A stretch of 8,260 nucleotides of DNA, from assembly GCA_900545305.1 (NCBI GenBank), contig UQYD01000059.1, positions 1 through 8,260 on the forward strand, read 5' to 3'. Positions 6,785 through 8,260 of this stretch are shown here, piece by piece (position 1 is the stretch's first letter; each line of letters begins with the position of its first letter). The notes under the pieces are model-generated. The model did no database searches and had not been told where the DNA came from. It saw only the letters and a program-made list of their open reading frames with translations. The position numbers and the translations under genes are program-made. Source of the stretch: an uncultured Eubacterium sp. Its GTDB lineage: Bacteria > Bacillota > Clostridia > Lachnospirales > CAG-274.

Positions 6785-7047
6785 AAATTATACTTTATGT
6801 TTTCTATAACTCCAAAAATATATATATATTCATCCGTTATTTCTCTAATAAACAATTCATCGCCTAATATTTCAATATTAAATTTCTTACATTTAACAAT
6901 TATTTCTTTTTCCGTATAAAGTTTAATTCCATTATGATTTTCTATCAATAATCGCACATTTGAAATAATAGAAATCTTAGGAAAAAACTCAACCACATCA
7001 CTAGGCAAATCAAGATTTCTTAAAACACTGTCTATATTTACCTTCAT
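6775..7047 (-). CDS. yqfC: YabP/YqfC-family sporulation protein
   Basis: YqfC is a small protein required for sporulation and the partner of YqfD. The 90-residue protein shows the YabP/YqfC pattern: LDLPSDVVEFFPKISIISN, then LLIENHNGIKLYTEKEIIVK and a C-terminal LFIREITDEYIYIFGVIENI beta-rich part. Three in-frame starts exist: GTG at 7065, ATG at 7056 and ATG at 7047. The last was chosen because GAAAGAG lies at a suitable distance before it; the other two lack a good ribosome site, though they would add only three to six residues. It is the first gene of the leftward operon, divergent from the histidine kinase gene, and its TGA overlaps the yqfD start region. In Bacillus subtilis the pair is under sigma-E; no convincing sigma-E promoter was found here. 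Confidence 0.9.
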   Translation of the reverse strand: MKVNIDSVLRNLDLPSDVVEFFPKISIISNVRLLIENHNGIKLYTEKEIIVKCKKFNIEILGDELFIREITDEYIYIFGVIENIKYNLWE

Positions 7048-7091
7048 ATTTTTCATCTCTTTCACTTTAATATAGTTTATGTTATATAGTA

Positions 7092-7120
7092 TTGAAATAG
7101 TATCAGCCTTAGTATATAAT
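7092..7120 (+). promoter_or_regulatory. Near-consensus sigma-A promoter of the histidine kinase gene
   Basis: TTGAAA (7092-7097, five of six -35 bases) and TATAAT (7115-7120, perfect -10) are separated by exactly 17 bases. Transcription should begin near 7127, giving a leader of about 33 nt before the ATG at 7160. The position of the promoter directly in front of the kinase makes the kinase the first gene of its unit; response regulators more often come first. Confidence 0.85.
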
Positions 7121-7127
7121 GAGTAAA
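7099..7127 (-). promoter_or_regulatory. Possible sigma-A-type promoter for the yqfC operon (weak)
   Basis: On the minus strand TTTACT (7127-7122, four of six) and GATACT (7104-7099, four of six) are separated by 17 bases. Transcription would begin near 7092, leaving a short leader before yqfC. It overlaps the much better promoter on the other strand, so the two could exclude each other. In DNA this AT-rich the match could be chance. Confidence 0.3.
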
Positions 7128-7147
7128 AGGGATATTATAGTATAAAA

Positions 7148-7154
7148 GGGAGGG
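7148..7154 (+). promoter_or_regulatory. Shine-Dalgarno site of the histidine kinase gene
   Basis: GGGAGGG, preceded by AAAA, lies 5 bases before ATG at 7160. It is a strong ribosome binding site and fixes the start codon. Confidence 0.8.
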
Positions 7155-7159
7155 CTAAT

Positions 7160-8254
7160 ATGTTCAAATTACTTGAAAAATGGCTAGTTTTATATATCTT
7201 AATATTTATTGCCGGTTTTTCGGTATTAGGAATAGGGCTAAGTTTTGCCTTCAAAGATTTCTTTTATAAGCAACAACAAAATATAATACTTAATAATGCC
7301 ATAAGAATAGAAAATGTTCTCTTAGACTCATATGATGGAAAGAACTACTTTAATAATAATTTTAAAACAAAATTTAGTCTTATAGATGCGTATGAAGATT
7401 CATCAATAATAGTTTTAGATACTAATAATATTATTCAATGCGTATCACAAAATGTTGATAATAAATTTATTGGACAAAAATACACTTCTACAATACCCGA
7501 TACAAAAAGCATAAAGAAAACAGATAATTACAAATGGGTAACTAGTGATTTTTCAAACACTTTTGATGGTGCAAAGTACAGTATAGTATATAATATAATT
7601 ATATCTAATAGAAAAATAGGGACTATTATTTTAGGTTATGACAGAGGAAACATAAATCAAACTCTATTACAAGAGTATATAGTTATACTAATTTTTGTTT
7701 TGGTTATAAATATTGTTGGATTTTTCTTCCTTAGAATGTTTATTGACAGAGCATTAAGTCCTATAAAAGAAATGAGTGATGCAACGGCAGAAATAGCATC
7801 TGGAAACTTTAGTAAAAGAATCAAAATTGGTAATCGTATGGATGAAATTTCTATTTTAGCTAGAAATTTAAACTCCATGGCAGACAGCTTAGAGGACCAA
7901 GAACAAAAAAGACATGAATTTATATCAAATATATCCCATGATTTACGTTCACCTCTGACCTCTATAATGGGTTATTTGCAAGCTATTATTGATGGTGTTA
8001 TTCCTGAAGATAAAATTTCCAAGTATCTCAACATTATATATTCTGAAACTGAAAGACTTAATAAAATGTCAAATACTATTTTAGATTTAAGTAAAAATAA
8101 ATTAAATGGGACAAAATTAAAGTATTCAAATTTTAATATTAATGAATTATTGGAATTTGTCGCAGCATCTTTAAAAGTTAAAGCTTTCGATAAAAAAATT
8201 TCTATAGATTTTGAAAATATAAGTAATCTGGGACTTGTTTTTGCTGATTTTTAA
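7160..8254 (+). CDS. Membrane sensor histidine kinase, interrupted before the ATPase domain
   Basis: The product is a two-component sensor kinase that should autophosphorylate on His and pass phosphate to a response regulator. Visible parts: membrane segment 1 (about 9-31), an extracytoplasmic sensor region (about 32-172, no recognised ligand motif), membrane segment 2 (about 173-194), a HAMP linker (about 195-248) and the HisKA dimerisation domain with H260 in ISHDLRSPLTSIMGY. The frame ends at residue 364 in LGLVFADF, where related kinases continue into the ATP-binding domain. The stop TAA is formed by a T5A6 run (8248-8258); with one T fewer the reading is ADFKKI, matching the usual beginning of the N-box region (AD-x-x-x-I). 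This points to a frameshift by mutation, sequencing error or recoding. The window ends 6 bases later, so the ATPase domain and any partner regulator cannot be seen. Confidence 0.88.
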   Translation: MFKLLEKWLVLYILIFIAGFSVLGIGLSFAFKDFFYKQQQNIILNNAIRIENVLLDSYDGKNYFNNNFKTKFSLIDAYEDSSIIVLDTNNIIQCVSQNVDNKFIGQKYTSTIPDTKSIKKTDNYKWVTSDFSNTFDGAKYSIVYNIIISNRKIGTIILGYDRGNINQTLLQEYIVILIFVLVINIVGFFFLRMFIDRALSPIKEMSDATAEIASGNFSKRIKIGNRMDEISILARNLNSMADSLEDQEQKRHEFISNISHDLRSPLTSIMGYLQAIIDGVIPEDKISKYLNIIYSETERLNKMSNTILDLSKNKLNGTKLKYSNFNINELLEFVAASLKVKAFDKKISIDFENISNLGLVFADF

Positions 8255-8260
8255 AAAATA

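Larger units (their letters stand above)
7087..7143 (+). repeat. Four direct TAGTAT hexamers in the divergent control region
   Basis: TAGTAT occurs at 7087-7092, 7098-7103, 7110-7115 and 7138-7143. The first three are spaced 11 and 12 bases start to start, about one helical turn, and overlap the -35 box, the spacer and the edge of the -10 box of the kinase promoter. Direct hexamers in this phase are the usual binding pattern of OmpR/PhoB-type response regulators. A role as operator is inference, and the AT-rich background raises the chance of accidental repeats. Confidence 0.4.

Noticed and set aside
7050..7110. A sigma-E promoter for yqfC, using CATAAACT or AATACTAT as the -10 box.
   Set aside because: No ATA-type -35 element lies at the correct spacing from either; the best pair is about 4 bases too far apart.
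7657..7878. A 73-codon minus-strand frame within the histidine kinase gene.
   Set aside because: It is antisense to the second membrane segment and HAMP region and has no ribosome site.

Overview
The window looks like core chromosome of a low-GC, endospore-forming member of the Firmicutes, most probably a clostridium. The DNA is very AT-rich. The gene order matches the conserved block yqfC-yqfD-phoH-(pgpH)-ybeY-(dgkA)-cdd-era-yqzL-recO, Shine-Dalgarno sites are strong, and a YabP/YqfC-YqfD sporulation pair is present. No mobile element, CRISPR array, tRNA or rRNA gene was seen.

Layout, left to right. Positions 1-1067 (minus) hold ribD, cut by the left edge and lacking only its last residues. 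Positions 1068-1330 hold its control region: a sigma-A-type promoter whose -35 box spans the recO stop codon, an FMN riboswitch, and an intrinsic terminator. The riboswitch P1 strand is an exact complement of the terminator's 5' half, so the OFF-switch mechanism can be read from the sequence. Positions 1324-7047 (minus) hold a tight gene chain, transcribed right to left: yqfC, yqfD, phoH, ybeY, cdd, a family 4 uracil-DNA glycosylase gene, era, a tiny yqzL-type gene and recO. From yqfC to era, neighbouring genes overlap or lie within 13 nt. A 113-nt AT-rich gap separates era from the yqzL site. Positions 7048-7159 are a divergent control region with a near-consensus promoter for the plus strand and helically phased TAGTAT repeats. 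Positions 7160-8254 (plus) hold a membrane sensor histidine kinase that stops before its ATPase domain, at a T5A6 tract that looks like a one-base frameshift.

The operon joins RNA and ribosome maturation (YbeY, Era, PhoH), DNA repair (RecO, uracil-DNA glycosylase), pyrimidine salvage (Cdd) and sporulation (YqfC, YqfD). Cdd and the glycosylase are adjacent: one makes uridine from cytidine, the other removes uracil from DNA. Against the Bacillus subtilis order, pgpH and dgkA are absent and the glycosylase gene is extra. Riboflavin synthesis is a separate unit controlled by FMN.

Nothing here amounts to a clearly new system. The points most worth checking are the histidine kinase frameshift, the phased repeats in front of it, the glycosylase insertion with loss of pgpH and dgkA, and the small overlapping gene before recO. 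All calls were made by reading the sequence, without database searches.
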